Assembly (NCBI GenBank): GCA_017553245.1 | Contig: JAFZMT010000197.1 | Location: 1-5,951, forward strand | Source of the DNA: Methanomicrobium sp. | GTDB taxonomy: Archaea > Halobacteriota > Methanomicrobia > Methanomicrobiales > Methanomicrobiaceae | Reading direction: 5' to 3' | DNA: 5,951 bases | Part shown: positions 4,825 to 5,951 of the stretch, one piece after another | Layout: each line of letters begins with the position of its first letter | Position numbering within the stretch: position 1 is the stretch's first letter | Notes under the pieces: generated by a model | Database searches by the model: none | Told to the model about the DNA's origin: nothing | What the model saw: only the letters and a program-made list of their open reading frames with translations | Program-made: the position numbers and the translations under genes

Positions 4825-5951
4825 ATGGTCAGACAAGAAAAACAATCCCGTCAGCAAACTCTTTACGGATACTCCGTATCGCCGCTCCCCAAAGTCCGCA
4901 CATCGCGCGGGCTTATCCTTGACTGGAACCGCGACTGGATAGTCAAACAGCTCATAAGCGAGACAAAATTAGTCGAAGAGTTCTACGGCGGCGAAGCCAT
5001 CGACAAGACCACAGCCGAAGAGATAGCTCTCACGGTCGAGCAGAGAATACAGAAACTCGGTCTCAAATTCCTCTCGGGTCCGCTTATCCGCGAGATTCTC
5101 AATATAGTGCTCCTTGAGCGCAACATGCCCCAATACAGGAATGTCTCGACAAGAGTGGGAACGCCCGTCTATGATGCGCATCTGATAGACGTCGGCAGAG
5201 GATTCGGCGCAAAGGACAACGCGAATCTTCAGGAAAACGCCGAAACTGCGCACAAGAAGAAAGCCGACAAAATCAGTAAGGAGCAGTATCTCCTTCAGAT
5301 GCCCCCCGAACTTGCCGATTACCACCTCTCCGGCGATATGCACATCCACGACCTGGAATATTTCGGAACGCGCCCGTTCTGTCAGGACTGGGATCTGCGC
5401 TATTTCTTCTATTACGGTCTGATGCCGGACGGCAACGGAACCAAAGCATCCGTGGCGGGTCCCGCAAAGCGCCCCGAAGTTGCCATACTCCACGCCGTAA
5501 AGGCACTCGGCAGTGCGCAGACCAACTTTGCCGGCGGTCAGGGCTACTACAATTTCCTTACCTTCCTCGCGCCATACTTTGAGGGCGCCGATTATGACTG
5601 CATAAAACAGCACATGCAGATGTTCGTCTACGAAATGACGCAGATGATGGTCGCCCGCGGCGGTCAGGTCGTCTTCTCATCCGTCCAGCTCTCTCCCGGC
5701 GTCCCCAAACTCTGGAAGGACAAGCCCTGCGTCTACAAAGGAAAGGTCTGGGACGGCGAACAGGCGCCGGAACGACTTTACGGCGAATTCGAGCGCGAAG
5801 TAAGGCTTCTTTTCAAGGCGCTGATGGAGGTCATGCTTGAGGGAGATTACTGGGGCAAGCCGTTCAACTTCCCCAAACCCGAGATCAGCATAGAACCCGA
5901 TTTCATGAAAGAGGATGAGGAGTTCAACCGCGACAATCCCGATCTGCCCAC
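4825..5951 (+). CDS. nrdD: Anaerobic (class III) ribonucleoside-triphosphate reductase NrdD, partial
   Basis: A glycyl-radical enzyme that reduces ribonucleoside triphosphates to dNTPs without oxygen, after activation by the radical-SAM protein NrdG. An open frame of 375 codons runs from ATG 4825 through the right edge. Residues about 24-105 resemble an ATP-cone regulatory domain, with TSRGLILDWNRDWIVKQL at its start and LSGPLIREI near its end. The catalytic core begins with GDMHIHDLEYF (H173, H175, D176) and RPFCQDWDL (C186, a candidate active-site cysteine). It continues with NFAGGQGYYNF (234-244) and ARGGQVVFSS (277-286), all class III hallmarks. The glycyl-radical motif and C-terminal zinc site would lie beyond the window, so full length and activity cannot be judged. 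AAGGGGAC, inside the end of nrdH, serves as ribosome binding site for the ATG. The three-base gap to nrdH indicates one operon; nrdG is not visible here. Confidence 0.95.
   Translation, partial: MVRQEKQSRQQTLYGYSVSPLPKVRTSRGLILDWNRDWIVKQLISETKLVEEFYGGEAIDKTTAEEIALTVEQRIQKLGLKFLSGPLIREILNIVLLERNMPQYRNVSTRVGTPVYDAHLIDVGRGFGAKDNANLQENAETAHKKKADKISKEQYLLQMPPELADYHLSGDMHIHDLEYFGTRPFCQDWDLRYFFYYGLMPDGNGTKASVAGPAKRPEVAILHAVKALGSAQTNFAGGQGYYNFLTFLAPYFEGADYDCIKQHMQMFVYEMTQMMVARGGQVVFSSVQLSPGVPKLWKDKPCVYKGKVWDGEQAPERLYGEFEREVRLLFKALMEVMLEGDYWGKPFNFPKPEISIEPDFMKEDEEFNRDNPDLP

Noticed and set aside
4513..4857. 114-codon minus-strand open frame
   Set aside because: It is antisense to nrdH and the nrdH-nrdD junction. 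The CxxC-containing plus-strand product is clearly the real gene.
4969..5613. 214-codon minus-strand open frame
   Set aside because: It is antisense to the conserved catalytic core of nrdD and shows no family motif.

Overview
The window looks like part of a methanogenic euryarchaeon, most likely Methanomicrobiales. The evidence is a class I (archaeal-type) CCA-adding enzyme, an AP endonuclease that aligns residue-for-residue with my recollection of Methanothermobacter Mth212, the [NiFe]-hydrogenase maturation factor HypD, and an oxygen-sensitive class III ribonucleotide reductase with a redoxin partner. Promoters look archaeal (TATA-like boxes, weak or absent Shine-Dalgarno sites, short leaders). 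The lineage is an inference; no rRNA or methanogenesis gene is present.

Layout: positions 1-805 hold the N-terminal three quarters of hypD on the minus strand, cut by the left edge. A 142-base gap with inverted and helically phased repeats follows. Positions 948-4188 hold four further minus-strand genes, transcribed right to left in the order thpR (RNA 2',3'-cyclic phosphodiesterase), cca (tRNA nucleotidyltransferase), a small DUF6508-like gene and an exonuclease III / AP endonuclease gene. thpR and cca are separated by one base, so they are almost certainly one transcription unit. The next two genes follow after gaps of 87 and 45 bases and could be read through or have their own promoters.

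A 360-base divergent intergenic region (4189-4548) separates this cluster from a plus-strand operon. The thpR-proximal half carries a pyrimidine-rich, 11-bp-periodic tandem repeat. The half next to nrdH is very AT-rich and holds the probable promoter. The operon is nrdH-like redoxin (GTG start) then nrdD, three bases apart; nrdD runs off the right edge after 375 codons.

Functionally the minus-strand cluster is about nucleic-acid end processing: ThpR and CCA act on RNA termini and the AP endonuclease on damaged DNA. The plus-strand pair supplies deoxynucleotides anaerobically. HypD belongs to hydrogenase assembly and is unrelated to its neighbours. I see no mobile element, CRISPR array, tRNA or clearly novel multi-gene system. 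The most unusual structures are the two 11-bp phased repeat tracts in the intergenic regions and the uncharacterised DUF6508-like gene.
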